Source: Campylobacter pinnipediorum subsp. caledonicus (GTDB lineage Bacteria > Campylobacterota > Campylobacteria > Campylobacterales > Campylobacteraceae). Taken from it: a stretch of 64,000 bases of DNA. Of this stretch, positions 30,202 through 39,665 are shown one piece after another (within the stretch, counting starts at the first letter, position 1; each line of letters opens with the position of its first letter). The notes under the pieces were generated by a model that saw only the letters and a list, made by a program, of their open reading frames with translations, ran no database searches and had not been told where the DNA came from. The position numbers and the translations under genes were made by a program. The stretch covers positions 992,001-1,056,000 of the forward strand of contig NZ_CP017258.1 in NCBI RefSeq assembly GCF_002022005.1, written 5' to 3'.

Positions 30202-30969
30202 TTAATCCAATATACTTTTACGAGCAGCTTCTTTTTTCTCTTTATCCAAGGATATAAACTTTATCTCTACTCTATTATTTTGAACTCTACCCTCTTGTGT
30301 TGAGTTTAGGGCTATGGGCTCATAAGATGCTCTTCCTGATGCTATTAGCTTTTTTGCCTCAACACCATCTTTTAATAATTCATCAACAACACTCATTGCA
30401 CGAGCTGTTGACAACTGCCAATTGTTTTTATAAATAGAATTAAGATCCGGCTCTAAATCATCAGTATGACCAACAACATTTATATCAATATATGGTGGCA
30501 ACTTTGTTGCTATCATAGAAATGCGTTTTATAAACAATTTTGCATCGTCACTTTGTATCTCAGCCTTACCATGCTCAAACAATAAACTAGCAGGTAATCG
30601 AATAATAAAACCGTCCTCGCTATCTTTCATAACAACCTCAGGAGAGCCAGTAGCATTCAAAAGCTCATTTATAGCCTTTACAGCTTGAGAAAAGCTATTT
30701 TCTGATTGTGATTGAATCTTTTCTTTTTTGATTTTAGATTGAAGCTCTATCTCTTGTTCTTTTTGAGTTTCCGGCCTTGCACCGCCTTCTAAGACACTCA
30801 TAGCTCCTGCTAAAGAACCAACAGCCATTTCAAGCTTTTTTGCATCCATAGTACTCATTGATAATAACAATACAAAAAAGCATAGCAAAAGTGACATCAA
30901 ATCACCAAATGCAGCAAGCCATTCAGGCATACATTTTGGGCATTCGCTTGGATCTATTTTTTTTGCCAT
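30202..30969 (-). CDS. motB: Flagellar stator protein MotB
   Basis: The 255-residue stator subunit has one N-terminal membrane helix with the ion-binding aspartate in AAFGDLMSLLLCFFVLLLS (Asp about 23), a plug/linker region, and a C-terminal OmpA-like peptidoglycan-binding domain (DINVVGHTDDLEP, NWQLSTARAMSVVDELLKDGV, NNRVEIKF). With MotA it turns ion flow into flagellar rotation. It is intact, while the motA gene 3 nt upstream carries a frameshift, so torque generation depends on the state of motA. Confidence 0.95.
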   Translation of the reverse strand: MAKKIDPSECPKCMPEWLAAFGDLMSLLLCFFVLLLSMSTMDAKKLEMAVGSLAGAMSVLEGGARPETQKEQEIELQSKIKKEKIQSQSENSFSQAVKAINELLNATGSPEVVMKDSEDGFIIRLPASLLFEHGKAEIQSDDAKLFIKRISMIATKLPPYIDINVVGHTDDLEPDLNSIYKNNWQLSTARAMSVVDELLKDGVEAKKLIASGRASYEPIALNSTQEGRVQNNRVEIKFISLDKEKKEAARKSILD

Positions 30970-30972
30970 ATC

Positions 30973-31738
30973 TTACTCAAATTGTGATTTTCTATCTTTT
31001 GGAGGTAAATAAGACAACAACTTACTTTCAAGTGTTCTTGGATTATCTCCAGCCTGAATTGACATAATACCTTCTAATATAACTTCTTTTTCTAGCATTT
31101 CATCATTATTTCTAATAGATAATATATTTGCAACCGGACCACCTATAATATTTCCAATCATAGCACCATAAAGTGTAGTAAGCAACGCAACCGCCATTGA
31201 AGGACCAATAGCACTAGGATCTGACATGTTTAAAAGCATAGCAACCAAACCTATAAGTGTTCCTATCATACCCATAGCACCAGAAAAACCACCAACTTGT
31301 TCAAAAATTTTAATATTTGAACCATGCCTTGAACTTGTTTGATCCATGTCTATTTCAAGCAAAGATCTTACAGCATCTGGCTCATTGCCATCAACAGCCA
31401 TGGATAGACCTTTTTTTTAAAAATTCATTAACTTCATTATTTACATCATTTTCAAGAGCAAGTATTCCATCTCTTCTAGCTTTTGTAGAATAATCAACTA
31501 TTTTTTTTATAGTTTCAGCTAAATTTACTTGACCTGGCTTGACAGCAACACCATAAAATGTAAAAATCTTTTTTAATTGTTCCATTTTAAAACCAACAAG
31601 CAAACAACCAGTGGTTCCACCAAAAACAATCATAACTGATGGTACATCAACATATGGTCCTATACCAACACCTATAGCCATGGAGCCAAAAAGTAAAACT
31701 ACTATCAAAACCCAACCGACAACGGTTCCTAAATCCAT
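30973..31738 (-). pseudogene. motA: Flagellar stator protein MotA, frameshifted in a poly-A tract
   Basis: Two frames together encode a normal MotA of about 254 residues. The first (31738-31391) gives helices 1-2 and the cytoplasmic loop with the torque residues in TKARRDGILALE, then misreads into RSIHGC and stops. The second resumes with GLSMAVDGNEPDAVRSLLE and holds helices 3-4 (GTLIGLVAMLLNM, LLTTLYGAMIGNIIGGPVAN). The break is at eight A residues on the coding strand (T8 at 31411-31418). With seven A the protein reads through as FLKKGLSMAVDG, the normal family sequence. This can be phase variation, a fixed mutation or a homopolymer sequencing error; spontaneous motA mutation has been reported in C. 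jejuni as I recall. Confidence 0.9.
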
Positions 31739-31831
31739 ATCAACTCTCTTTAAAATTCAGATAAAAACAATATTTTATTAGCTTTTAGTTAAAAATAGCA
31801 TAAATTCAAATATTTATTTGTCTTTTTTTGA

Positions 31832-31837
31832 TACAAT
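31832..31837 (+). promoter_or_regulatory. -10 element of the glmU operon
   Basis: TACAAT preceded by a T run and TG (TTTTTTTGATACAAT) lies about 47 nt upstream of the proposed GTG start of glmU, in the divergent gap between motA and glmU. Confidence 0.55.
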
Positions 31838-31883
31838 CAAGGACTAAGTTTTGAAAAAATACATTATTTTAAGGTTTTATAAA

Positions 31884-33182
31884 GTGAAAGAAACTTCTAT
31901 AATTATACTAGCGGCTGGTCTTGGAACAAGAATGAAATCAAAAACCCCAAAAGTTATGTTTGAAATTTGTGGAGTAAGCATGATATCTCACATACTAAAC
32001 AAGGCTTACAAAATAACAGATGATGTATGCGTTGTGTTGCATCACCAAAAAGATATGATACAAGAACATATCCTAAAAAACTATCCGAATACAAAAATCC
32101 ATATACAAGATTTTGAAAATTTTCCAGGAACCGCAGGTGCGTTAATAGGAGCTATTTCAAAAACAAAAAAAACAATAATTTTATGTGGAGATATGCCACT
32201 AATAACACAAAATGAACTTGAAAATCTAGCAAAAAGCGATCTTGACCTAACAATAAGTAGCTTTAATACCGAAAATCCTTTCGGATATGGAAGAATTATA
32301 AGCGAAAATAATCAAGTTTTATCCATAGTAGAAGAAAAAGATGCAAGTGAAAATGAAAAAAAAATAAAAAGTGTAAATGCTGGATGTTATGCATTTAAAA
32401 CAGATGCTTTAGAGAAAATTCTACCACTTATAAAAAACAATAATGCACAAAATGAATACTATCTAACAGATGCTGTAAAAATAGCAAACAAACTAAGACT
32501 GAAATGTGGCATTATGGAGGTAAAAGAACAAAATTTTATGGGTATAAATGACAAATTTCAACTTAGCATAGCAGAAAAAATAATGCAAGATGAAATAAAA
32601 AAAGATTTGATGAAAAACGGCGTATTAATGCGTATGCCAAATACAACATATATAGATTGTAGAGCTAAATTTGAAGGTGAATGTGTCATAGAAGAAAATG
32701 TAAGCATAATAGGAGAATGCTTAATAAAAAATAGCATTGTAAAAAGTTCTAGTGTAATAGAATATAGTGAAATACAAAACTCAAGCGTTGGTCCATTAGC
32801 CAGAATAAGACCAAAAAGCAAAATAAAAAACACGCGAATTGGAAATTTTGTTGAAACAAAAAATGCAAATTTAGATGGTGTAAAAGCTGGACATTTAAGC
32901 TATCTTGGTGATTGTGAAGCGCAAGAAGGAACAAATATCGGTTGTGGTTTTATAACCTGCAATTATGATGGCAAAAACAAATATCAAACAAAAATAGGCA
33001 AAAATGTATTTGTAGGTTCAGATACTCAAGTAATAGCGCCTGTAACAATACAAGATGATGTTATGATAGCTGCAGGAAGCACGATAACAAAAGATATTCC
33101 AAGTGGAGCATTAGCCGTTTCTAGAACAAAACAGATAAATAAAGATGGGTTTTTTTATAAATTTTTTAAAGAAGAAAAATGA
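31884..33182 (+). CDS. glmU: Bifunctional N-acetylglucosamine-1-phosphate uridyltransferase / glucosamine-1-phosphate acetyltransferase
   Basis: The 432-residue enzyme makes UDP-GlcNAc for peptidoglycan and LOS. The N-terminal domain has the nucleotidyltransferase signature LAAGLGTRMKSKTPKVM and the metal-binding LCGDMPL. The C-terminal half is a left-handed beta-helix with GYGRI-, KAGHLSYLGD and GCGFITCNYDGKNK, the acetyltransferase active-site region. The frame is open to a TTG at 31851, but the GTG at 31884 has AAGG nine bases upstream and starts the protein where C. jejuni GlmU starts. The stop overlaps the coaBC start. Confidence 0.95.
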   Translation: MKETSIIILAAGLGTRMKSKTPKVMFEICGVSMISHILNKAYKITDDVCVVLHHQKDMIQEHILKNYPNTKIHIQDFENFPGTAGALIGAISKTKKTIILCGDMPLITQNELENLAKSDLDLTISSFNTENPFGYGRIISENNQVLSIVEEKDASENEKKIKSVNAGCYAFKTDALEKILPLIKNNNAQNEYYLTDAVKIANKLRLKCGIMEVKEQNFMGINDKFQLSIAEKIMQDEIKKDLMKNGVLMRMPNTTYIDCRAKFEGECVIEENVSIIGECLIKNSIVKSSSVIEYSEIQNSSVGPLARIRPKSKIKNTRIGNFVETKNANLDGVKAGHLSYLGDCEAQEGTNIGCGFITCNYDGKNKYQTKIGKNVFVGSDTQVIAPVTIQDDVMIAAGSTITKDIPSGALAVSRTKQINKDGFFYKFFKEEK

Positions 33183-34354
33183 TGTTAAAAGATAAAAAAA
33201 TTTTACTGGGTGTTTGTGGTAGTGTTTCATTTTATAAAGCATACGAGCTAGTATCAAACCTTAAAAAGCTCGGTGCTGATGTAAAGGTTATGTTAAGTGA
33301 TGGGGCTTTGAAATTTTGCAATCCTTTATCCTTTGAAGCTATCACAAATCATCCGGTTTTATGCACAGGAAACGAGGATTGGCAAAAAAAAATAAGCCAT
33401 ATAGAGTATGCAAAAGTAGATCTTATTTTGATAGCTCCAGCTTCTGTAAATACTATAAATAGCCTTGCTAGTGGGGTTTGTTCAAGTATATTTATGCAAA
33501 CTCTAATCGCTTCAAATGCACCTATGATAATAGCACCTGCGGCAAACAATAAAATGTTAGAGCATTTTTCTACGGTAAAAAATTTAGATTTTTTGAAAAA
33601 AAATGGCGTAAAAGTAGTTGAACCTGTAACAAAAATGTTAGCTTGTAAAGACATAGGAAAAGGTGGTTTGGCAGACATATCAAACATACTATATGAAGTA
33701 AAAAAAGCTTTTTTTAATCAAATTTTTAAAGGAAAAAAAGTAATAATAACAGGCGGTGCAACAACTGAAAAAATAGATGATGTAAGAGCCATCACAAATC
33801 ATTCTAGTGGAAAAATGTCAAAAGCCTTATCTGATGCTTTTTTCTTTTTAGGCGCAGATGTTATGCTTATCTCAAGCGTAAAGTATGAAAATTTACCATA
33901 TAAATCTTGTGAGTTTAAAAACACAGATGAATTATTATCTTTATGTAAAGCAGAATGCAAAGACTCTGATTTATTAGTCATGTGCGTGGCTGTTAGTGAT
34001 TATATATGCAAACAAAATTATGATTTTAAGCTTAAAAAAAGTGAATTAGGAAAAGAGTGGAGCTTAGAGTTAAAACAAAATATTGATGTTTTATCAAGTC
34101 TAAAAGACTTCAAATGCAAAAAAATAGGCTTTAAATTAGAATACGATAAAAATAGTGCTTATAATAATGCAAAAAATATGCTAATAGACAAAAACCTAGA
34201 TGCTGTTTGTCTAAATATAATAGAAAAAGAAAATAGTTTTGGAAGTGAAAAAAATAAGATAAACTTTATAACAAAAGAAAAAGACACACTTTTAGAAATT
34301 GACACCAAAGAAAACATAGCTATAAAAATAGCAAATTTGGCAAGTGAGTTATGA
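33179..34354 (+). CDS. coaBC: Bifunctional phosphopantothenoylcysteine decarboxylase / phosphopantothenate-cysteine ligase
   Basis: The 391-residue protein has the flavoprotein decarboxylase half (LLGVCGSVSFYKAYELV, active-site APAANNKMLEH near 120) and the CTP-dependent ligase half starting at KVIITGGATTEKIDDVRAITNHSSGKMS. Together they convert phosphopantothenate to phosphopantetheine in coenzyme A synthesis. Two ATG codons in tandem at 33179 and 33182 are possible starts; the first overlaps the glmU stop. Gene order matches C. jejuni Cj0821-Cj0822. Confidence 0.95.
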   Translation: MMLKDKKILLGVCGSVSFYKAYELVSNLKKLGADVKVMLSDGALKFCNPLSFEAITNHPVLCTGNEDWQKKISHIEYAKVDLILIAPASVNTINSLASGVCSSIFMQTLIASNAPMIIAPAANNKMLEHFSTVKNLDFLKKNGVKVVEPVTKMLACKDIGKGGLADISNILYEVKKAFFNQIFKGKKVIITGGATTEKIDDVRAITNHSSGKMSKALSDAFFFLGADVMLISSVKYENLPYKSCEFKNTDELLSLCKAECKDSDLLVMCVAVSDYICKQNYDFKLKKSELGKEWSLELKQNIDVLSSLKDFKCKKIGFKLEYDKNSAYNNAKNMLIDKNLDAVCLNIIEKENSFGSEKNKINFITKEKDTLLEIDTKENIAIKIANLASEL

Positions 34355-35031
34355 TTTCAAGTATTCAAAAAATACAAAAAATAACAAATAATAAAATAAG
34401 CACAATATCGCTAAATACATCATTGCCAGTAAGCTTGTTTGTAAGTGAGAAAATATCTTTTAATAGATATATTTTGAAATTTAGAAATAAAGATTTGGTA
34501 ACAAAAAGCGCAAAAAGGCTTAAAGTTGGAGCTAAATACTGGGGAGAGATAAAAAGCACAAGTGATAACATAGTCATAAATAATCTTTATGAAAAACCTG
34601 ATTTCTTGGATTGTGGTTTAGAAAATGGTATTTTTTTGATTGAAAGATTTGTTAGTGAAGAAAACACCAAGTGGTTTCACAAAGAAATAATAAAAAATCT
34701 CTCATCAAATATAAGCAAAGATGAGTTTGAAATTTATACAAATATGCTACTAGCTTTAAATCAAAAAATAGTTCATATACCATTTATATACAATGATAAT
34801 TTCAATCTTTTTCAATTCAAAAAAGATAAAAATAAATCACATATTTATTTGGTGTTTTCAAATTTTGCACCTTTACTTTTTGAGTTTGTTGATGGAATTT
34901 TAGATACAATTAAAACCCCATTTCAAAAAGTATCTAGCGTCTTAAAAGAAAATTTTTCATGCAAAATAGAAATTTGCGATATAGATGCGATATGGAAAAA
35001 AAATAGAAATTTAATTGATTTTAAGGGATAA
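34351..35031 (+). CDS. Conserved Campylobacter protein of unknown function (Cj0823-like position)
   Basis: I do not recognise a family for this 226-residue protein. It is soluble by composition, Lys/Asn/Phe rich, with no signal peptide or membrane helix. A stretch near residue 65 (KVGAKYWGEIKS) looks like a small beta-barrel turn. It overlaps the coaBC stop by 4 nt and the downstream uppS begins 2 nt after it, so it is a true member of the operon. The same slot between dfp/coaBC and uppS is filled by an uncharacterised gene in C. jejuni. Confidence 0.8.
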   Translation: MISSIQKIQKITNNKISTISLNTSLPVSLFVSEKISFNRYILKFRNKDLVTKSAKRLKVGAKYWGEIKSTSDNIVINNLYEKPDFLDCGLENGIFLIERFVSEENTKWFHKEIIKNLSSNISKDEFEIYTNMLLALNQKIVHIPFIYNDNFNLFQFKKDKNKSHIYLVFSNFAPLLFEFVDGILDTIKTPFQKVSSVLKENFSCKIEICDIDAIWKKNRNLIDFKG

Positions 35032-35032
35032 G

Positions 35033-35704
35033 ATGAATGAATTAAACCATTTAGCCATTATTATGGATGGCAATGGAAGATGGGCAAAAAAACGCGGTTT
35101 TTTAAGGACAAAAGGGCATGAAAGCGGTGCTTTAGTGGTTGAAAAAATTTGTGATTTTTGCATATTAAATAAGATAAAAATCTTAACTCTTTATGCATTT
35201 AGTACAGAAAATTGGAAAAGACCAAAAAATGAGATTGATTTTTTACTAGATTTGTTAAAAAAATTTTTAATTTCAAGAAGAGAAAACTTTATAAAAAACG
35301 GTATCTTTTTTAATACAGTAGGAGATATAGAAATCTTCAATGATGATTTAAAATTAGAGATAAAAAAATTAAAAAATCTAACAAAAGATAATAAAAAATT
35401 AAAATTTAATCTTGCTATAAACTATGGTGCAAAAGATGAAATAATAAGAGCAACAAAAAGCTTAATATCTCAAAAAAAAGAGATAAACGAAGAAAACTTA
35501 AACGAGTTTCTTGATGAAAAAGAGCAAATAGACCTACTTATAAGAACCGGCGGTGAACAAAGACTTTCAAATTTTATGCTCTGGCAGGCAAGCTATGCAG
35601 AACTTGCCTTTACAGATACGCTTTGGCCCGATTTTGAAAAAGAAGAACTACAAAATATAGTTGACAATTTTAAACTAAAAAATAGGCGTTTTGGTGCAAT
35701 TTAA
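35033..35704 (+). CDS. uppS: Undecaprenyl diphosphate synthase
   Basis: This 223-residue cis-prenyltransferase makes the C55 lipid carrier for peptidoglycan and surface glycans. The diphosphate-binding motif IMDGNGRWAKKRG is at residues 10-22, followed by HESGA, TLYAFSTENWKRP and the C-terminal LLIRTGGEQRLSNFMLWQASYAEL. I use the ATG at 35033, which has AAGGGA upstream; the six-codon longer frame at 35015 would overlap the previous gene and adds nothing conserved. Confidence 0.95.
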   Translation: MNELNHLAIIMDGNGRWAKKRGFLRTKGHESGALVVEKICDFCILNKIKILTLYAFSTENWKRPKNEIDFLLDLLKKFLISRRENFIKNGIFFNTVGDIEIFNDDLKLEIKKLKNLTKDNKKLKFNLAINYGAKDEIIRATKSLISQKKEINEENLNEFLDEKEQIDLLIRTGGEQRLSNFMLWQASYAELAFTDTLWPDFEKEELQNIVDNFKLKNRRFGAI

Positions 35705-35766
35705 TATATATATAATCAATAAAATGGCAAATTTACGCACTAAAATATTATATAACTAGGATAATT

Positions 35767-36564
35767 ATGGATAGCCTTAATATAACTTTGTCTATTTTTT
35801 TATTTATTTTTGGAATTTGTTTTGGATCTTTTTCAAATGTTTTAATATATCGTTTGCCAAAATTTCAAAGTGTAAGTTTTCCAAGCTCACATTGCACAAT
35901 ATGCAATACACCATTAAAATGGTATCACAATATACCTATTTTTTCTTGGATTTTTCTAAAAGGAAAATGTAGCTTTTGTAAAACAAAAATAAGCATAGTA
36001 TATCCAATAGCAGAAATAGCTGGTGGTTTTTTTATGCTTATTGGGTTTTATAAAGAAGTTGGCATTTATGTTTTTGATGTAAAAGAGCTTATTTTGGCAT
36101 TTATCGTTGGTTTGTCTTTTATAAATTTACTTGCACTATCAGTTATTGATATAAGATACAAAGCTGTTCCTGATCAACTTTTATATACGGGATTAGTCCT
36201 TGCATTTGCATACGCGGTGCTAAAAAACATAACTCAAAATGATAATTTTTACGATAATTTATTATGTTCTTTTGTGTTTGCATTTGCATTTTGGTTGCTT
36301 AGATTTTTAGTTAGTTTTTTTCTAAAAAAAGAGGCTATGGGAAGTGCTGATATTTTTATAGCTGCTGTTATAGGAGCAATGCTTGGATATAAGCTTGGAT
36401 TGGCAGCTGTTTATCTATCAGCTGTATTGACTTTACCGGTTTATGCGATAGTAAGGAAAAAAAATTACGAATTAGCATTTGTTCCATTTTTAAGTTTAGC
36501 ATTATTGCTGGTTTATTATTTTGATGATTTTTTTCTAGCTATAATAAAGATGATTTATGTCTAA
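35767..36564 (+). CDS. Prepilin peptidase (A24 family, PilD-like)
   Basis: The 265-residue membrane peptidase has the N-terminal FGICFGSFSNVLIYRLP, a four-cysteine zinc-type motif (CTIC near residue 43 and CSFC near 71), and the two catalytic aspartates in VIDIRYKAVPDQ and GSADIFIAA. It cleaves and N-methylates type IV pilin-like precursors. Campylobacter lacks type IV pili but uses pseudopilus-like proteins for natural transformation, and the C. jejuni gene in this slot (Cj0825) has been linked to that. Eight hydrophobic helices are visible. It overlaps the next gene by 8 nt. Confidence 0.92.
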   Translation: MDSLNITLSIFLFIFGICFGSFSNVLIYRLPKFQSVSFPSSHCTICNTPLKWYHNIPIFSWIFLKGKCSFCKTKISIVYPIAEIAGGFFMLIGFYKEVGIYVFDVKELILAFIVGLSFINLLALSVIDIRYKAVPDQLLYTGLVLAFAYAVLKNITQNDNFYDNLLCSFVFAFAFWLLRFLVSFFLKKEAMGSADIFIAAVIGAMLGYKLGLAAVYLSAVLTLPVYAIVRKKNYELAFVPFLSLALLLVYYFDDFFLAIIKMIYV

Positions 36565-37582
36565 TATAAACAAATATCTTTTAAATAATTTTATAAGCAC
36601 ATTTGCGTCTTTATTTAGTACACTATTTTTAATAATGTCAATTGTCTTTTTTATACAAATAGCAAGAATCACGTCATATATAGAAATAACATTTTTTGAA
36701 CTAGCAAAATTATATCTATTTTTGCTTCCTAGAATATTGTTATTTGTAATTCCTATATCTTTTTTTGTAGCTATAGCTATGACACTTTTTAGACTATCAA
36801 AGGAAAACGAGAGTATCGTTATATTTACACTTGGATACTCTCCGGCAAAGATAAGTAAATTTTTTATATGGCTATCTGGTATTTTTACAATTTTTTTATT
36901 AGTTATTGCTATCTTCTTTATACCAAAAGCAGCAGAATTAAACTCTAACTTTATAGACTACAAAAAAACAGTTGCCAAACTAAACCTAAAAGGTGGGAAA
37001 TTTGGACAAAAATTTTCAGATTGGATGGTGTATATAAACGATGAAGCAAAAGACAAAAATGGAACAATCTATAAAGATATAATAATGTATAATCCTCAAA
37101 AAGATGCAAACCGCCTTATAATAGCAAAAACAGCTACAATATCAAATCTAAACTCAATGATTCAGCTTGTTTTGGAAGATGGTAAAATTTATGATATAAA
37201 AGATAACATTTATCATCAAAGTAGTTTTAGTTCAATGAAAATAAGAACAGACCAAGACAACAAAATAAGTAAAGTTGGAAATTTCATTCACTACTGGCTA
37301 CAAGCAAAAACAGATAAAAAAAGAAATAAAGATCTAAACACATATATCTTAATATCACTTTTTCCGTTAGCTTCTGTTTTATTTGCGATAAGTTTTGGAA
37401 TAGTAACTTACAGATACGATAAAGGTAGCGTTTATACTGGAACTTTTGGTGTTTTGTTTGCATACTTTGCGATAATTATGCTTTTAAGCTCTTATTCGCA
37501 AATAATAATACCTATAGTATTTTTTCTATTTATGATGTGCGGTTTTGCATTTTATAAATACAAAATAGTATTGAAATATTGA
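36557..37582 (+). CDS. LptF/LptG-family lipopolysaccharide export permease
   Basis: This 341-residue protein has six membrane helices, three at each end, around a periplasmic beta-jellyroll-like domain (about 120-240), the layout of LptF/LptG (YjgP/YjgQ). Conserved features are the N-terminal FISTFASLFSTLFLI and KENESIVIFTLGYSPAKI, which is the coupling helix contacting LptB. It is one half of the permease that extracts lipooligosaccharide for outer-membrane delivery; its partner is elsewhere. I cannot separate LptF from LptG with confidence. Confidence 0.88.
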   Translation: MSNINKYLLNNFISTFASLFSTLFLIMSIVFFIQIARITSYIEITFFELAKLYLFLLPRILLFVIPISFFVAIAMTLFRLSKENESIVIFTLGYSPAKISKFFIWLSGIFTIFLLVIAIFFIPKAAELNSNFIDYKKTVAKLNLKGGKFGQKFSDWMVYINDEAKDKNGTIYKDIIMYNPQKDANRLIIAKTATISNLNSMIQLVLEDGKIYDIKDNIYHQSSFSSMKIRTDQDNKISKVGNFIHYWLQAKTDKKRNKDLNTYILISLFPLASVLFAISFGIVTYRYDKGSVYTGTFGVLFAYFAIIMLLSSYSQIIIPIVFFLFMMCGFAFYKYKIVLKY

Positions 37583-37583
37583 T

Positions 37584-38306
37584 ATGAAAATTCAGCTCAT
37601 ACTAAGCTATGATGGCTCTAAATTTCAAGGTTCACAAACACAACCTCATAAAAATTCTGTTGAAGATGTTTTAAAACAAGCATTGTCACATGTAGGTATT
37701 TTTTCAAAGATAGTTTCTAGCTCTAGAACAGATAAAGGAGTTCATGCAAACAATCAAAGCGTATGTGTAGAGTGTGGGGAGCATTTCAATGATTTTAATA
37801 GATTAAAACAACTAATAAATCGCCATTCACACCCCTTTATACACATAAAATCAATAAAAAAAGTAGATGATAGTTTTCAGGCTAGATATGATGCAAAAGC
37901 AAGAAAATATAGATACATCATAAGCCATGATGAATTTGATGTTTTTAGAAGTAATTATTGTCTATTTTTACCAAAAATAGACATAAAAAAGGCAAATGAA
38001 TTACTAAAATTATTTATAGGTGAACATGATTTTAGTTTATTTATGAAGGTAGGAAGTGACACAAAAAGCCCTATAAGAACAGTGTATAAAGCTTTTTGTT
38101 ATAGTCATAAAAACAAAACTATTATAGTTTTTAAGGCGAATGGTTTTTTAAGAGCGCAAGTAAGACTTATGGTATCTGCTGTATTAAAAGGCTTAAAATA
38201 TGATAATGGAAAAAATCTCATACAAGATCAATTACAAAATAAAAAAATTTTTACAAGAATGCCGGTATCTCCGAACGGTCTTTATCTAAATAAAGTTTTT
38301 TACTAA
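37584..38306 (+). CDS. truA: tRNA pseudouridine synthase A
   Basis: The 240-residue enzyme modifies U38-U40 in tRNA anticodon stems. The catalytic aspartate is in SSRTDKGVHA (about residue 51), and the family's FQARYDAKARKYRYII and FLRAQVRLMV segments are present. It follows the LptF/G gene by 1 nt and ends the operon that starts at glmU, matching C. jejuni Cj0827. Confidence 0.95.
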   Translation: MKIQLILSYDGSKFQGSQTQPHKNSVEDVLKQALSHVGIFSKIVSSSRTDKGVHANNQSVCVECGEHFNDFNRLKQLINRHSHPFIHIKSIKKVDDSFQARYDAKARKYRYIISHDEFDVFRSNYCLFLPKIDIKKANELLKLFIGEHDFSLFMKVGSDTKSPIRTVYKAFCYSHKNKTIIVFKANGFLRAQVRLMVSAVLKGLKYDNGKNLIQDQLQNKKIFTRMPVSPNGLYLNKVFY

Positions 38307-38321
38307 CTTAATTTATCATAA

Positions 38322-38354
38322 AACTTAAAAAAATTAAATAATACTTTTTAAGTT
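38322..38354 (+). terminator. Weak AT-rich hairpin after truA
   Basis: A 10-bp inverted repeat of A/T-rich sequence (38322-38331 with 38345-38354) lies just after truA and before the sstT promoter. The low G+C makes it a doubtful terminator. Confidence 0.35.
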
Positions 38355-38420
38355 AAAACTTATTTTAACATTTTATTAGATATACTTAATTAAATATTAT
38401 ACAATCAAAAGGGCTATATA

Positions 38421-39665
38421 ATGGGCATTTTTTCAAAATTTATACACTCATATAAAGATGGAAACTTAATAATTCAAATAATAATAGGTATGGTTTGCGG
38501 AGCTATGCTCGGTTTTATAGCATTCAAATCTGATTCACAAAGCATAAAACAAATAGTTATGAGTATTTCTATACTCGGAGATCTATTTGTAGGTGGCTTA
38601 AAAGCAGTAGCGCCAATACTTGTTTTTGTTTTAATTGTATCTGCAATATCCACAAGAAACATAGATAGCGAATCAAAAGGTTTTAAAAGTGTAATTTTTT
38701 ACTACGTTGTGGGAACTTTAGGTGCAGCGCTTATAGCTGTCGGAGCTAGCTTTTTGTTTCCAGTATCATTAACTCTTGATGGAGTTGATGCCGTAAGCAA
38801 AGCCGCTCCAAAAGAGATATCCGATGTTTTAAAAACACTTCTTTTAAAAATAGTAGATAACCCAGTAAATGCGGTAGCTAGTGCCAACTATATAGGAATT
38901 TTAGCTTGGGCTATAGGATTTGGGGTAGTCTTAAGACATTCATCAGGCGAAACAAAAACAATGATAATAAATGTTTCTGATGCTGTTACAAAAATAGTTA
39001 GATTTATCATAAGACTTGCTCCATTTGGAATTTTTGGTATAGTTGCTTTTAGTGTATATGATAGCGGCGGAAGCTCTTTGTTGGAATATGCAAAATTATT
39101 GATTTTACTAGTTGGTGTAATGCTTACAGTTGCATTGGTTGTCAATCCTCTAATAGTATTTTTATCACTAAGAAAAAATCCATATCCTTTAGTTTTTACT
39201 TGCTTGAAAGAGAGTGGAATAACAGCATTTTTTACTAGAAGTTCTGCAGCAAATATACCTATAAATCTAAATTTATGTAAAAAATTAAATATAAAAGAAG
39301 AAATTTACTCTGTTTCTATACCGCTTGGTGCAAGTATGAATATGGCTGGAGCAGCTATTACTATAAGTGTTTTAGCATTAGCAGCTGTAAATAGTGTTGA
39401 TAGCATTAATGTAAGTTTTGCAAATGCATTTATGCTAAGCGTTCTTTCATCGGTATCAGCTTGTGGTGCATCAGGAGTTCCAGGTGGCTCACTTATGCTT
39501 ATACCTCTTGCTTGCTCACTATTTAATATACCAAACGATGTTGCTATGCAAGTTGTGGCGATAGGCGTAGCGATAGGCGTTATACAAGATTCAGTTGAAA
39601 CAGCACTAAATAGCTCATCTGATGTATTATTTACAGCAGTAGCTTCTATGAAGGATGAAAAATGA
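38421..39665 (+). CDS. sstT: Serine/threonine:sodium symporter
   Basis: The 414-residue transporter belongs to the DAACS family. SstT-type landmarks are [49 protein letters not shown], the [18 protein letters not shown] hairpin and [26 protein letters not shown]. It imports Ser and Thr with Na+. Serine is a favoured carbon source of campylobacters. A TATACAAT-like -10 element lies at about 38397-38404. It overlaps pepF by 4 nt. With the three NSS genes it is the fourth Na+-coupled amino-acid importer in the window. Confidence 0.94.
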   Translation: MGIFSKFIHSYKDGNLIIQIIIGMVCGAMLGFIAFKSDSQSIKQIVMSISILGDLFVGGLKAVAPILVFVLIVSAISTRNIDSESKGFKSVIFYYVVGTLGAALIAVGASFLFPVSLTLDGVDAVSKAAPKEISDVLKTLLLKIVDNPVNAVASANYIGILAWAIGFGVVLRHSSGETKTMIINVSDAVTKIVRFIIRLAPFGIFGIVAFSVYDSGGSSLLEYAKLLILLVGVMLTVALVVNPLIVFLSLRKNPYPLVFTCLKESGITAFFTRSSAANIPINLNLCKKLNIKEEIYSVSIPLGASMNMAGAAITISVLALAAVNSVDSINVSFANAFMLSVLSSVSACGASGVPGGSLMLIPLACSLFNIPNDVAMQVVAIGVAIGVIQDSVETALNSSSDVLFTAVASMKDEK

